From Nocardia sp. NBC_01503 (GTDB lineage Bacteria; Actinomycetota; Actinomycetes; Mycobacteriales; Mycobacteriaceae): 64,000 nucleotides of DNA. Below, piece by piece: positions 8,608 to 15,842 of the stretch. The stretch's first letter is position 1. Each line of letters opens with the position of its first letter. The DNA lies in NCBI RefSeq assembly GCF_036327755.1, contig NZ_CP109596.1:7688001-7752000 (forward strand), read 5' to 3'. The notes below the pieces were generated by a model. It had not been told where the DNA came from. It saw only the letters and a list, made by a program, of their open reading frames with translations, and searched no databases. Position numbers and translations under genes: made by a program.

Positions 8608-8638
8608 GGGGCCAATGGGCCAATGGGCCAATGGGCCA
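8608..8638. repeat. 9-bp tandem repeat (about 3.4 copies)
   Basis: The unit CCAATGGGC is repeated head to tail in the 5' region of the Fic gene, about 45-75 bp upstream of its ATG. It is too short and too simple for a CRISPR. It could influence promoter spacing by slippage. Confidence 0.7.
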
Positions 8639-8652
8639 CCTACGCACCCAAG

Positions 8653-8744
8653 ACGCCTTGTGGACCAATCGCGGACCACGAATTGGTCCACAATTCCGAC
8701 AGACCGACGAGTCAATACATGGAAGATCAAGCGGCACAAGGCGT
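8653..8744. promoter_or_regulatory. Nested inverted repeats with phased GGTCCA half-sites (Fic 1)
   Basis: Half-sites TGGACC at 8661 and CGGACC at 8672 are 11 bp apart, followed by GGTCCA at 8685 in inverted orientation. TGGACCAAT (8661-8669) pairs with ATTGGTCCA (8682-8690). An outer pair, ACGCCTTGTG (8653-8662) and CACAAGGCGT (8735-8744), encloses it. The same arrangement recurs upstream of the second Fic gene (41169-41208). This looks like an operator or integrase-type array; the binding protein is unknown. Confidence 0.6.
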
Positions 8745-8759
8745 TTCATTCCCAACCCT

Positions 8760-8778
8760 ACTTGACAGCGGGTCAAGT
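8760..8778. repeat. Palindrome resembling the tRNA-Pro anticodon stem
   Basis: ACTTGAC-AGCGG-GTCAAGT has stems identical to the anticodon stem region of the tRNA-Pro (ACTTGAC-CCCCA-GTCAAGT) but a different loop. A sister copy is at 41357-41377. Both lie between a Fic gene and a tRNA-Pro copy. Confidence 0.6.
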
Positions 8779-8867
8779 GGTTTTGGAACCGAAAAAGACC
8801 TGGTCAGAGCGTTTCGAACCGGCTCAAGCAGCCGTAAGATCTGTAGAATTCTTCCCCGAAAACAGAA

Positions 8868-8900
8868 GCAGGTCGGAGCGGGAAACCCGCTCCGACCTGC
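8868..8900. terminator. tRNA-type terminator hairpin (left copy)
   Basis: GCAGGTCGGAGCGGG, loop AAA, CCCGCTCCGACCTGC: a perfect 15-bp stem. It is identical to the hairpin following the intact tRNA-Pro at 41467-41499. Confidence 0.75.
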
Positions 8901-8907
8901 AAACCTG

Positions 8908-8953
8908 TCGGGCTGACAGGATTTGAACCTGCGACCACTTGACCCCCAGTCAA
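8908..8953 (-). pseudogene. tRNA-Pro fragment (3' half)
   Basis: This 46-bp stretch is the anticodon arm, variable region, T arm and acceptor 3' strand of tRNA-Pro(GGG), identical to part of the intact gene at 41506-41579. The D arm and 5' acceptor strand are absent; sequence similarity ends within the anticodon stem. It cannot give a functional tRNA. Confidence 0.85.
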
Positions 8954-9055
8954 ATGTTGGTACCCGATAGGGACATTTCACGCACGGAACGCTCGTTGTT
9001 CCCGCATGCATATCGAGCATACCCGCTGCCTACGGGCGGTGCGGGCAGATCGGGT

Positions 9056-9114
9056 GGTCCATGATCGGTCCACACGACCCTCGCCTCAGAGAGCATTGGT
9101 CCACGATTGGTCCA
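9056..9114. promoter_or_regulatory. Third GGTCCA array
   Basis: Four GGTCCA motifs start at 9056, 9067, 9098 and 9109, forming two pairs each 11 bp apart with the extended unit GGTCCAyGATy. They lie 100-160 bp to the other side of the tRNA-Pro fragment. No gene starts within this stretch. Confidence 0.55.
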
Positions 9115-9417
9115 CGATTTCAGGACAGAGGAACGACGCCTTATTCCCACATACGTCATGCCACAAAGCCGACCTTGCGCCGCAAGGAACCTGATGCCGA
9201 AGGTCCGCGCGGACACAGCACCGATGCCCCTGCACCAAGCTGTCAAGCACGCCCCGGCAACCAGGACGCGAACCGCAGTCGGCGAAACGCCCCTGGCTCA
9301 GGCCAGGGAAACTGAATCGCCCCAGTGAGTCCGGAGAGGGCAGTCCCGAGTGCGTGATGCTCGGCGCGGAGGTCCGCGTCGTGGCGGTTGGCTAACTGGA
9401 ACCCTGCATCTGGTTTC
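9115..9417. other. Intergenic gap
   Basis: About 300 bases between the GGTCCA array and the 3' end of the MauD-like gene. I see no gene, RNA or clear repeat. Short plus-strand frames give Arg/Gly-rich translations without family features. Confidence 0.4.
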
Positions 9418-9984
9418 TCAGAGGCCCACTGGTGTCAGTGGAACCTCGTGGGGCTCGGTGAGGGCCTCGGCGAGGGTGTGCAGGCTGGCTGGGGTGGTGG
9501 GGGTTTGGACGGTGTGGACGGTGTGGTCGGGGTTGATGGCGAGGGCTAGGGGGACGCGGTCGATGCCCAGCGCGGTGAGGAAGGTGTCCTCCCGATCGCG
9601 CAGTGGAGTGATCCAGGAAGGAAGGGTAGTCGCGTGATCGTCGGTGTCGCTGATGGCGAGCACCGTGATGGGTGGTCCGGCGGGGGTGTCGGCGAAAGCG
9701 GAAACCAGGCGGGTGCAGTGGGGGCAGCCGCTGGAGAGGAAGAGCAAGAGCAGGGGTTGACCCGCGTATCGCTGGTCGAGCCGGATGGGTTGTTCGTGGT
9801 GGTAGAGGGTGAGGGTCGGAAGAGGGGTGCCGGGAGCGGGTCCTGGTGCGCCGTTACGGGTCAGGAGGGTTTCGACCTGTTCCAGGGCGGCGGTGGTGCG
9901 GGTGATGAGCCCGGTCAGGGTGAGTGCTTGGGCGAGCACCATGAAGGCGAGCAGGCACACGACGGTGATCCATGGCCAGGTCAC
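9418..9984 (-). CDS. MauD-like membrane-anchored thioredoxin-fold protein
   Basis: A 188-aa protein with one N-terminal membrane segment (WITVVCLLAFMVLAQAL) and a TlpA/MauD-like thioredoxin domain. The redox motif is C87-P-H-C90 in LLLLFLSSGCPHC, followed by the family cis-Pro region VPLALAINPDHTV. It should act outside the membrane in disulfide formation or isomerisation. The start is GTG with GGAAGG upstream, two bases after the MauE-like stop. In methylamine-dehydrogenase clusters, MauD and MauE together mature the Cys-rich small subunit; here they follow a gene for an exported peptide with eight cysteines, so an analogous role is inferred. Confidence 0.8.
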   Translation of the reverse strand: MTWPWITVVCLLAFMVLAQALTLTGLITRTTAALEQVETLLTRNGAPGPAPGTPLPTLTLYHHEQPIRLDQRYAGQPLLLLFLSSGCPHCTRLVSAFADTPAGPPITVLAISDTDDHATTLPSWITPLRDREDTFLTALGIDRVPLALAINPDHTVHTVQTPTTPASLHTLAEALTEPHEVPLTPVGL

Positions 9985-9986
9985 GA

Positions 9987-10565
9987 TTATCGCCTTCCGG
10001 ATGGGGTGGCGCTGATGAGGTCAGCGAGTCGGTGGTGGCTGCGGTTCAGGGCGTAGCTGAGCGCGGCGAGGCGGGTTGCGCACAGGCCGAGCAGGACCGC
10101 GACGACGGTGGCGATGGTGTCGGCGGTGGAGACCGCGACAGTTCCGGCGGCGGCGGTACCAGCGAGCACGGCAGCGCAGATGGTGAGGGCGAGGCTGCGG
10201 GTGGCCAGGGGCCAGCTGAGGGTGATGTCGCCGAGGACGCCGTGGCAGCCGCAGTTGATCGCTCGGCCGCGGCGGAGGTTGACGACGATCCCGGTCGTGA
10301 ACGCCGCGAACATCGCCGTCGCGACCATGGCGGCGACGGGGGTGGCGCGGTTGAGCAGCAGCGCGGTGCCGAGTACAAGTTCCAGTGCCGGCAGCAGGAA
10401 AGCTGCGAACGGAAGCACGCGGACCGGCACCAGATGATAGCGCTCGATGTCTGCGCGCAGGTCCACCCCGCGGCCCAGTTTCGCCAATCCGGCAGTCACC
10501 AGCACCGCGGCCAAGACCAGTCGCACGGCGAGTACACCGACTGCTACAACGGCATCGCCTTGCAC
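9987..10565 (-). CDS. MauE/DoxX-like redox membrane protein
   Basis: A 192-aa integral membrane protein with four to five hydrophobic helices, beginning with the family pattern RLVLAAVLVTAGLAKL and carrying NCGCHGVLG at about residues 104-112, the conserved Cys pair of MauE-like proteins. Such proteins are thought to supply electrons to a periplasmic thioredoxin partner. The start is GTG with an AGGAGAG site that overlaps the end of the Cys-rich gene. It sits 10 bp after that gene and 2 bp before the MauD-like gene, so the three form one operon. Confidence 0.82.
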   Translation of the reverse strand: MQGDAVVAVGVLAVRLVLAAVLVTAGLAKLGRGVDLRADIERYHLVPVRVLPFAAFLLPALELVLGTALLLNRATPVAAMVATAMFAAFTTGIVVNLRRGRAINCGCHGVLGDITLSWPLATRSLALTICAAVLAGTAAAGTVAVSTADTIATVVAVLLGLCATRLAALSYALNRSHHRLADLISATPSGRR

Positions 10566-10575
10566 AGCAACTCTC

Positions 10576-10902
10576 CTACCTCTTGCATTTCAGATTCTTC
10601 AAGCACGAGAGGCCCAGTTCGCTGACGCGCACCTCGGGTTGATTCTTGCCCGGTCTGACGTAGGCGTATCGATCTACTTCGCAATAACACTCAGGGGTTT
10701 CGACGACCCCGCCGCAGCATTTCTCGCCGAGTCCCAGCGTGAGGCAGTTCATAAAGTTCATGACCTGAGTTTTGCAAGTTTCAGGTTCAGGTTGGGGTCG
10801 GGCTAGTGCCGGCCGGCTGAATCCGAGCACGGATACCGCGCCGACGCCCATCGCGGTGAAAGTTGACCGGATCATCCATCGCCGTTTGTGGTGCGCTGTC
10901 AT
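10576..10902 (-). CDS. Exported Cys-rich small protein, partner of MauE/MauD-like pair
   Basis: A 108-aa product with an N-terminal KRRWMIRSTFTAM leader that resembles a Tat signal (twin Arg, then hydrophobic VGAVSVLGF), cut near ALA-R. The mature part of about 70 aa has eight cysteines (about residues 43, 53, 62, 63, 72, 74, 100, 106) including a CC pair and CYC. This even, dense pattern suggests four disulfides. There is no Trp in the mature part, so it cannot carry the tryptophan tryptophylquinone cofactor of methylamine dehydrogenase, although operon layout is similar. An AAGGGAG site precedes the ATG. I do not recognise the family. It is the first gene of the operon. Confidence 0.7.
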   Translation of the reverse strand: MTAHHKRRWMIRSTFTAMGVGAVSVLGFSRPALARPQPEPETCKTQVMNFMNCLTLGLGEKCCGGVVETPECYCEVDRYAYVRPGKNQPEVRVSELGLSCLKNLKCKR

Positions 10903-11074
10903 GAGTTCCGCTCCCTTCTGCCCACCGATCGCCTCGGGCAGGCATCGGCACACGGTCATCTTCGCAGCCACGGCGGCTCTCGGAGGGTGACACGCGCAGT
11001 GGGGCATTAGGTGACTGGCCAGGCATCCTCTACCTATCCAGCCCTGGGAGCGGTGTCTCGTCGAGGTCGCAATG

Positions 11075-11102
11075 GGTCGTTGGCGATGACTTGGCAACGA
11101 CC
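11075..11102. repeat. Inverted repeat upstream of the Cys-rich operon
   Basis: GGTCGTTG and CAACGACC form an exact 8-bp dyad with a 12-base spacer, about 175 bp upstream of the Cys-rich gene start. It could be an operator or a hairpin. Confidence 0.35.
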
Positions 11103-11195
11103 GCTAATGCCGCAGGGCGCGCTGACCGAACGATCGAGCGCGGGAGCAGTGGAAGATCGACCGGCAGCGGCGATCTGAGGTCAGCCCAACGATAG

Positions 11196-11381
11196 CTACT
11201 GGCGAATGCGACGCTGATAGAACCGTCAGTTACTCCCGGAGCCGTCCGGGTTTTGCGTCAGTTCGCGGTCGGCGGAACATCGGCGGTCATGACCAGCAGT
11301 CTGTCCATCGATACCGACGAGCAGTCCCGCGAACTGGCTCGGCAGTACTTCGTGCTGATCATCGAAAACGCCATGCGCTGA
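11196..11381 (+). pseudogene. Probable C-terminal remnant of a TetR-type regulator
   Basis: An open frame of 61 codons without a plausible start (a stop lies directly upstream) ends ...DEQSRELARQYFVLIIENAMR. The mix of VLRQFAVGGTSAVMTSSL followed by an amphipathic last helix looks like the end of a TetR ligand-binding domain. There is no DNA-binding part. It lies just before the ferredoxin promoter, where an intact regulator may once have been encoded. The family call is by impression only. Confidence 0.35.
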
Positions 11382-11457
11382 GGATCGCTCCCCTACCGCC
11401 ACTCCGAAACGGCTGATCAACCCAATAAAACCCATGGTTGACCTTTCGCTCCAATAT

Positions 11458-11475
11458 TGACAATATCTGATGTCA
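11458..11475. promoter_or_regulatory. Operator candidate A: TGACA-N8-TGTCA
   Basis: TGACA-ATATCTGA-TGTCA, a perfect 5+5 dyad with 8-base spacer, 40 bp upstream of the ferredoxin ATG. A TTGACC at 11438-11443 could be the -35 element, placing this site over the -10 region. Confidence 0.7.
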
Positions 11476-11515
11476 TTATTGCGTTTCGGCGATGGTGAGT
11501 GCAGAGGAGTGCGGG

Positions 11516-11746
11516 ATGACCGAGGACATCGTTGTCGAGGTCGATCAGGATCTGTGTCTGGGATCCGGATTGTGCGCGAGATTGGCCCCGGAGGTCTTCG
11601 AGTTTCCCGACGACGTCGTTGAACTGCACAATCACCCGCGAGGAACGACCGGACCGGTGCCGGTGGCCGATCGGTTCACCGCAGCCGTCCAGGCCGCCGA
11701 GCTGGGTTGCCCAGCGGCGGCGATCGCGGTGCACACCGCCGACTGA
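11516..11746 (+). CDS. Ferredoxin, [3Fe-4S] type, P450 partner
   Basis: A 76-aa acidic ferredoxin with three cysteines: C14 and C20 in LCLGSGLC and C65 followed by Pro in ELGCPAAAI. The C-x5-C...CP pattern lacks the central fourth Cys, as in [3Fe-4S] ferredoxins that feed electrons to actinobacterial P450s. The start MTEDIV is preceded by GAGGAG; an in-frame ATG 24 bases upstream is less well placed. The next genes are an AveC-like membrane protein and a P450, so it is the likely electron donor. No ferredoxin reductase gene lies in the window. Confidence 0.88.
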   Translation: MTEDIVVEVDQDLCLGSGLCARLAPEVFEFPDDVVELHNHPRGTTGPVPVADRFTAAVQAAELGCPAAAIAVHTAD

Positions 11747-11757
11747 GTCGCGGTAAT

Positions 11758-11775
11758 AGACAACTTTCGTTGTAA
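11758..11775. promoter_or_regulatory. Operator candidate B (degenerate)
   Basis: AGACA-ACTTTCGT-TGTAA keeps the 18-bp layout with two mismatches. It lies between ferredoxin and the AveC-like gene, 32 bp before the latter's ATG. Confidence 0.5.
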
Positions 11776-11806
11776 ATCTTCAGCAGTACCCGGAAGGAAC
11801 ATTGCA

Positions 11807-12640
11807 ATGGTGCAAGTGTTGGCAGGCAACTGGGGTCCGCCTCCGATCACCGAGGCGGGGCCGCTGGCAACCTGGCTGCTGCTCGGAGTAGCCATCTGCT
11901 CGGTGCTAGGCGCGCTGGTGTACGCCATCGGCCTACGGCTGGCCAAGGACCGTGAGAGTTTGGTCCTGCTCGGGCTCATTACCGTCGGCGCGCTGGTGGT
12001 GTTCCCGTTCTACGTGGAGCCCTGGCTCGACTTCATCGGGGCGACAACCTATCTCACCAATGTCATCGATCCCGTCACGACCATTGTGGATCGGCCACTC
12101 CCCTGGCATATGTGGGTGACCTACGTCGGCGGTATCGGTATCGCGACCATAACCGCGTACCTGATCGTCAAACAGGGTCGACCGGCAAAGGCGCTATTCG
12201 CGTTCGCCGCTTTCATTTCCATCACCGAGTGCCTCGGCGAGATGATCAGCTGCCACTACGGCGTCATGCTCTACTACAGCAATGACGCGCTGGTCTTCGG
12301 CATTCCCATGCCGAGCCTGGTGCAGAACGGCGGCATGTTCGTCGTCATCGCCTGGGTGATGACGATCATGCTCCCGCATCTGCACGGCTGGCGGCGAATT
12401 GTGGTGGTGCCGTTCATCGCTCCTGCGGTGTACCTGGCCTACACCCTGCTCTGCACCCTGCCGAGCTACTACGCCATTCACAATGATGCCTCCCGGGCGA
12501 CGTCGTGGGCCCTGGCGATCGTGTCGACCCTGCTGAACCTGGGAGCCGTCGTCTTCGCGGCCTACGCACCGTCCGTCGTCCGCCTGCGCAAAGCCGCCGC
12601 ACAGTCCGGTGATTCGGCGAAGGTCGAGGTCAACGCATGA
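11807..12640 (+). CDS. Polytopic membrane protein, AveC-like
   Basis: A 277-aa protein with about seven hydrophobic helices. The loop EPWLDFIGATTYLTNVI followed by DRPLPWHMWVTYVGG resembles the EPxxDxxG...RPxP arrangement I associate with the spirocyclase AveC-like family of actinobacteria, whose members often neighbour P450s; the assignment is by resemblance only. A GGAAGGA site precedes the ATG. The stop overlaps the P450 start as ATGA, so the two are coupled and probably act on the same substrate at the membrane. The C-terminal tail is Ala/Lys-rich and cytoplasmic. Confidence 0.6.
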   Translation: MVQVLAGNWGPPPITEAGPLATWLLLGVAICSVLGALVYAIGLRLAKDRESLVLLGLITVGALVVFPFYVEPWLDFIGATTYLTNVIDPVTTIVDRPLPWHMWVTYVGGIGIATITAYLIVKQGRPAKALFAFAAFISITECLGEMISCHYGVMLYYSNDALVFGIPMPSLVQNGGMFVVIAWVMTIMLPHLHGWRRIVVVPFIAPAVYLAYTLLCTLPSYYAIHNDASRATSWALAIVSTLLNLGAVVFAAYAPSVVRLRKAAAQSGDSAKVEVNA

Positions 12641-14061
12641 GCATTCCCCAACGAGACAAGTACGCGCTGACGCGCAATCCCGTTCGGGCGGTGCGCAAAT
12701 CGGTGGTCGCCAAGCGCCGCAAGCTGACGCTGCCGCCCGGACCGGTGGGCCGCCCGGTGACCGGTGTACTGCGGGAGTTCAAAGCCGATCCGTTCGAGTA
12801 TCTGCGGGGTTGTGCGAACGAATACGGCGATATATTCCGGCTGCCGGTACCGGCGCTGGACATGGTGGTGGTCAATACCCCCGACCTGGTCCGCTACATC
12901 ATGAGCGACGTCGAAAAGTACACCATGATCGGGCATTACGCGCCGATCGCGCACCGAGTCATCGGCCGCACCATCCCGCTGCTGGAGGGCGATCCGCTAC
13001 GGCAGCGACGCAAGCTCATCACCCCCATGTTCAAGCACAGCTCGCTGGCCGAGCTGGCGGACGAGATCGTCGACGAATTCGCCACTCGCATAGACAAATG
13101 GGGCGACCGGGCCGACGCCGGTGAGACCATCGATCTACAACACGAGATCGCCTGGCTGACCATGCCCGCGTTCATGCGCGCCATGTTCGGCATCTCCCCC
13201 TCCGATGCGGAAATCGAACAACTCGATCACGATCTGCGCATGCTGCTCGGCTCCTTCGCCGCGGCCGTATTCCTCAGTCCCATACCGAAAATGGTCCCGT
13301 TCCCGGGCCGGGACACCTTGCCCGCGGCGTGGTTCCGCATCTCGCGGTGGATCGAGGATCAGATCGAGCGGCGCTTGACGCATCCGATCGAGAGCGTCGA
13401 TATGTTGCAGGTGCTGCTGGACGCACGCAATGAGGACGGCACCCCGCTGAACCGCAAGGATCTCATCGCCGAACTCGCCATTCTCATTGCGGGCGGCTAC
13501 GAAACCGTCGTGGCCTCGGTGTCGTGGACACTGGCGCTGCTCGCGGAGAACACCGAGGCGCGGGAACAGCTCATCGCGGAAGTGGATGAGCTGCAAGGTG
13601 ATCGGCCCACATACGCCGATCTCAAACGCCTGGAGTGGACCAAAGCCTGTTTCGATGAGGGCCAGCGCATGCAGGGGCATCCCTTCCACCCGCGCATCGC
13701 CCTGCACGACGATGTCATCGACGGGCATCTCATCGCACGCGGCACCATTATCGGCGTCTCGGTGTACGCCCTGCATCGCGATGAGCGCTGGTGGCCCGAG
13801 CCGGACAAGTTCGATCCGTCCCGGTTCACCGATCGCGCCGTGGTCTCGGCCCGGCCGATCAATGCCTTCATTCCCTTCGGCACCGGTCCGCATCGCTGCA
13901 TCGGTTCCCAATTGGGTTATATGAACGCGCAATTCATTCTGACGCTGTTTTTCCAGCGCTACCGCATGAAGACCGCGCCGGGCTGGAAGCCCAAGCACGC
14001 CTCCACCTTCTCCACCACCATTCAGGGCGGCCTGCCGGTCACCCTGGAGCGCGTGTCCTGA
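12637..14061 (+). CDS. Cytochrome P450
   Basis: A 474-aa P450. The heme-binding loop is FGTGPHRCIGSQ with Cys at about 421. The I-helix segment is AGGYETVVAS, and the K-helix ExxR reads EGQR. The N-terminus (KRRKLTLPPGPVGRPVTG) has the Pro-rich hinge but no membrane anchor, so it is soluble. The layout resembles CYP110/CYP4-like bacterial enzymes that act on fatty acids or terpenoids; the subfamily cannot be fixed by eye. It overlaps the AveC-like gene by four bases and is followed by a strong terminator, so ferredoxin, membrane protein and P450 form one transcription unit. Confidence 0.95.
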   Translation: MSIPQRDKYALTRNPVRAVRKSVVAKRRKLTLPPGPVGRPVTGVLREFKADPFEYLRGCANEYGDIFRLPVPALDMVVVNTPDLVRYIMSDVEKYTMIGHYAPIAHRVIGRTIPLLEGDPLRQRRKLITPMFKHSSLAELADEIVDEFATRIDKWGDRADAGETIDLQHEIAWLTMPAFMRAMFGISPSDAEIEQLDHDLRMLLGSFAAAVFLSPIPKMVPFPGRDTLPAAWFRISRWIEDQIERRLTHPIESVDMLQVLLDARNEDGTPLNRKDLIAELAILIAGGYETVVASVSWTLALLAENTEAREQLIAEVDELQGDRPTYADLKRLEWTKACFDEGQRMQGHPFHPRIALHDDVIDGHLIARGTIIGVSVYALHRDERWWPEPDKFDPSRFTDRAVVSARPINAFIPFGTGPHRCIGSQLGYMNAQFILTLFFQRYRMKTAPGWKPKHASTFSTTIQGGLPVTLERVS

Positions 14062-14069
14062 CCCAATAG

Positions 14070-14110
14070 CGAAGGGCCCGTTCGTCATCGACGAACGGGC
14101 CCTTCGTTTT
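14070..14110 (+). terminator. Rho-independent terminator after the P450
   Basis: A perfect 17-bp stem (starting CGAAGGGCCCG) with a 3-base loop, followed by TTTT at 14107-14110. It ends the ferredoxin-AveC-P450 unit. Confidence 0.9.
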
Positions 14111-14130
14111 GCCGACAGCCGAGCGGCTCG

Positions 14131-14471
14131 CTACTGCTGACTCGGGCGGGCGACCTTGCGCCGCCACACAATCGCCTCGTCGATGAAGTTCACCAGATAG
14201 TCGACCAATTCCTCGGCGGTCATATCGAGCCCATCCTGCACCGGCGTTCGCTGTGAGGCGAAGGCGCAGTACAAGCCGCACCGAAGGCGGGATCCATCAC
14301 CTGCAGAGCGCCCCACCTGCTCGCGGCGAACATGAATCGCCAGTCACCGAGGTAACGCCACAACATCGTGCCCGAGCTGATCGGAGCTACCGATTCGCGT
14401 TTACGCATCGCACCTGCGACACGGCTTTGTCCGCCGGGTTCGGTCACCGTGTTGTCGTCGATGGTTGTCAC
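14131..14471 (-). pseudogene. Deletion scar: DUF2236 N-terminus joined to a TetR C-terminus
   Basis: From 14471 the frame reads MTTIDDNTVTEPGGQ and then SSGTMLWRYLGDWRFM and SRWGALQVMDPAFGAA, almost the same as the start of the intact DUF2236 protein at 27445. After AFGAA the similarity ends at about 14275. In a different frame follow DGLDMTAEELVDYLVNF and IDEAIVWRRKV to the stop at 14131, which match the last 30 residues of the intact TetR at 16906-17628. So a DUF2236 gene and a TetR gene were fused by a deletion that removed most of both. Neither part is functional. Confidence 0.8.
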
Positions 14472-14519
14472 GATTTGTCCAAGATGGCTGTGTGCCGGTG
14501 AAACTCGGGATCATGTGGC

Positions 14520-15503
14520 TCATGCCATCGGGCAGTAGTGTTGCGGGTTGCCCCGTGCCGACCGCGGCGGAAGGTATTTAGCGGGAGTTTCGACCAATGG
14601 GGCATCGACCGGTGCACGTCCGGAAGCGCGATTCCAGGCCGCCCGCGCGCGCGGGTGGTAGCGGTACCGGAACGGCACGAGTTTGAATGCGAGCGCAACC
14701 ACCCGGCCGAACCGGTGCAGCATCCATTCGTCACGCGCATTCCAGGACAGGCCCAGTTTCTCGCGGACCGGTTCGTCGAAGAGCCCGGTGGCAATCCACA
14801 GCATCAGCGAGTCCGCGATCCGGCCTCCGACCCGAACGGCGGGGCGCAGCAAAGACGGCATCCGCGCACTCGCATCATCGATCGCCTTACGGCCGAGTTG
14901 GAAGACGTCTCGGGTGGCCCGGTTGTCCTCGAGTTCGTCTCGGCACACCCGGTCCCAGTACTGCTGGAATTCCTCCCAGGTCGCGGGGACCGACATCATC
15001 GACACCTGGTACAGCCGGTAGTACTGGGAGCTCTCGGCGAACAGTTCGCGCTTCTGCTGCTCGGTGAGCCCGTCACCGAAATATTCGGCGGCACGGATCG
15101 TCATCATCAGAAAGGTCGCGTGCGCCCAATAGAACGTGCCGGGGTTCAAGGCGTGGTAGCGCCTGCCCTGACTGTCGACGCCCTTGATCGTGAGGTGGTA
15201 GTCACGGATCTTGCGTGCCGTCTCGGGCGCGCGATCACCGTCGTAGATGACCCCGACGATCGGATAGGCCGACCGCGAAAAGCGTTGGACCGGTTCGGCG
15301 TTGATCAGCGAATGCTCCTCCACACCGGCACCTAGCTCGGGGAACATGTTCTGGGTTATTCCCAACCAATAGGTGAGCAGGTTGTAGCGCAGATCGCCGT
15401 AGTACTTCCACATCAGCGAATCCGGCCCGAGGCACGCGGCCCGTAGCGGGACGGGCAAGGGGGCTGGATCGCCGGCTCCGGCCGACCGGGACTCGACAGT
15501 CAT
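14520..15503 (-). CDS. DUF2236 (MpaB-like) oxygenase 1
   Basis: A 327-aa DUF2236 protein, the family that includes heme-dependent latex-clearing protein and fungal MpaB oxygenases. Conserved features: SLMWKYYGDLRYNLLTYWLG at the start, R-x-x-R-D-Y-H103 (probable heme-ligand His region), RRYHALNPGTFYWAHATF with H117 and H128, and a C-terminal region ending ARAAWNRASG. Length matches the family (about 300-330 aa). A GGAGG site precedes the ATG. No signal peptide. Operator candidate C lies 77 bp upstream. The substrate is unknown; context suggests a lipid or terpenoid shared with the P450 and the Mce importer. Confidence 0.85.
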   Translation of the reverse strand: MTVESRSAGAGDPAPLPVPLRAACLGPDSLMWKYYGDLRYNLLTYWLGITQNMFPELGAGVEEHSLINAEPVQRFSRSAYPIVGVIYDGDRAPETARKIRDYHLTIKGVDSQGRRYHALNPGTFYWAHATFLMMTIRAAEYFGDGLTEQQKRELFAESSQYYRLYQVSMMSVPATWEEFQQYWDRVCRDELEDNRATRDVFQLGRKAIDDASARMPSLLRPAVRVGGRIADSLMLWIATGLFDEPVREKLGLSWNARDEWMLHRFGRVVALAFKLVPFRYRYHPRARAAWNRASGRAPVDAPLVETPAKYLPPRSARGNPQHYCPMA

Positions 15504-15579
15504 CTTCGACCTCCATCACTAGGTTCGGACCGAGGTCCGCGACGACGCCTCATCCGGGTCGCCCACCTTACGTTAAAAT

Positions 15580-15597
15580 TAACAATTGTCGTTGTCA
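15580..15597. promoter_or_regulatory. Operator candidate C
   Basis: TAACA-ATTGTCGT-TGTCA, one mismatch to the dyad, 77 bp upstream of the DUF2236 gene at 15503. Confidence 0.6.
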
Positions 15598-15842
15598 ATA
15601 TTTGGATCGGGGCACAGGACTGCCGCCAAAGCGGCACCGCCGGCGGTAGATCCGCACTTCAGCGAACGAAACCCAGGTCAGGACACGCTGATTCGACGCC
15701 GGGCCCTTCCCCGGGCAGCAACCCCCACGCCACACAACTGCACTCTCGACCGCGCCGGCCGCAGGCGCATCCGAGCCGGCGCACGCCAGGGCGGCGTCAC
15801 AGCAGCCTTGCGCCCACCGAATTCAGTCCGATCAGCAGCCCT
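15598..15842. other. Intergenic gap
   Basis: About 245 bases between the operator and the TetR remnant. Nothing recognisable apart from GC-rich sequence. Confidence 0.4.

Larger units (their letters stand above)
8861..8953. repeat. Left direct repeat (tRNA-Pro 3' half plus its terminator)
   Basis: Two blocks match 41460-41551. Positions 8861-8901 and 41460-41500 are identical over 41 bp (terminator hairpin), and 8908-8953 and 41506-41551 are identical over 46 bp (tRNA 3' half). They are separated by a short spacer that differs by about one base. The arrangement is that of attachment sites flanking an integrated element. Confidence 0.8.

Noticed and set aside
8608..8638. Tandem CCAATGGGC units as a CRISPR array
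   Set aside because: Units are 9 bp with no spacers, and no cas gene is present anywhere in the window.
10576..10902. Methylamine dehydrogenase light chain
   Set aside because: The mature part has no Trp to form the TTQ cofactor, is much too short, and no heavy-chain gene is present.
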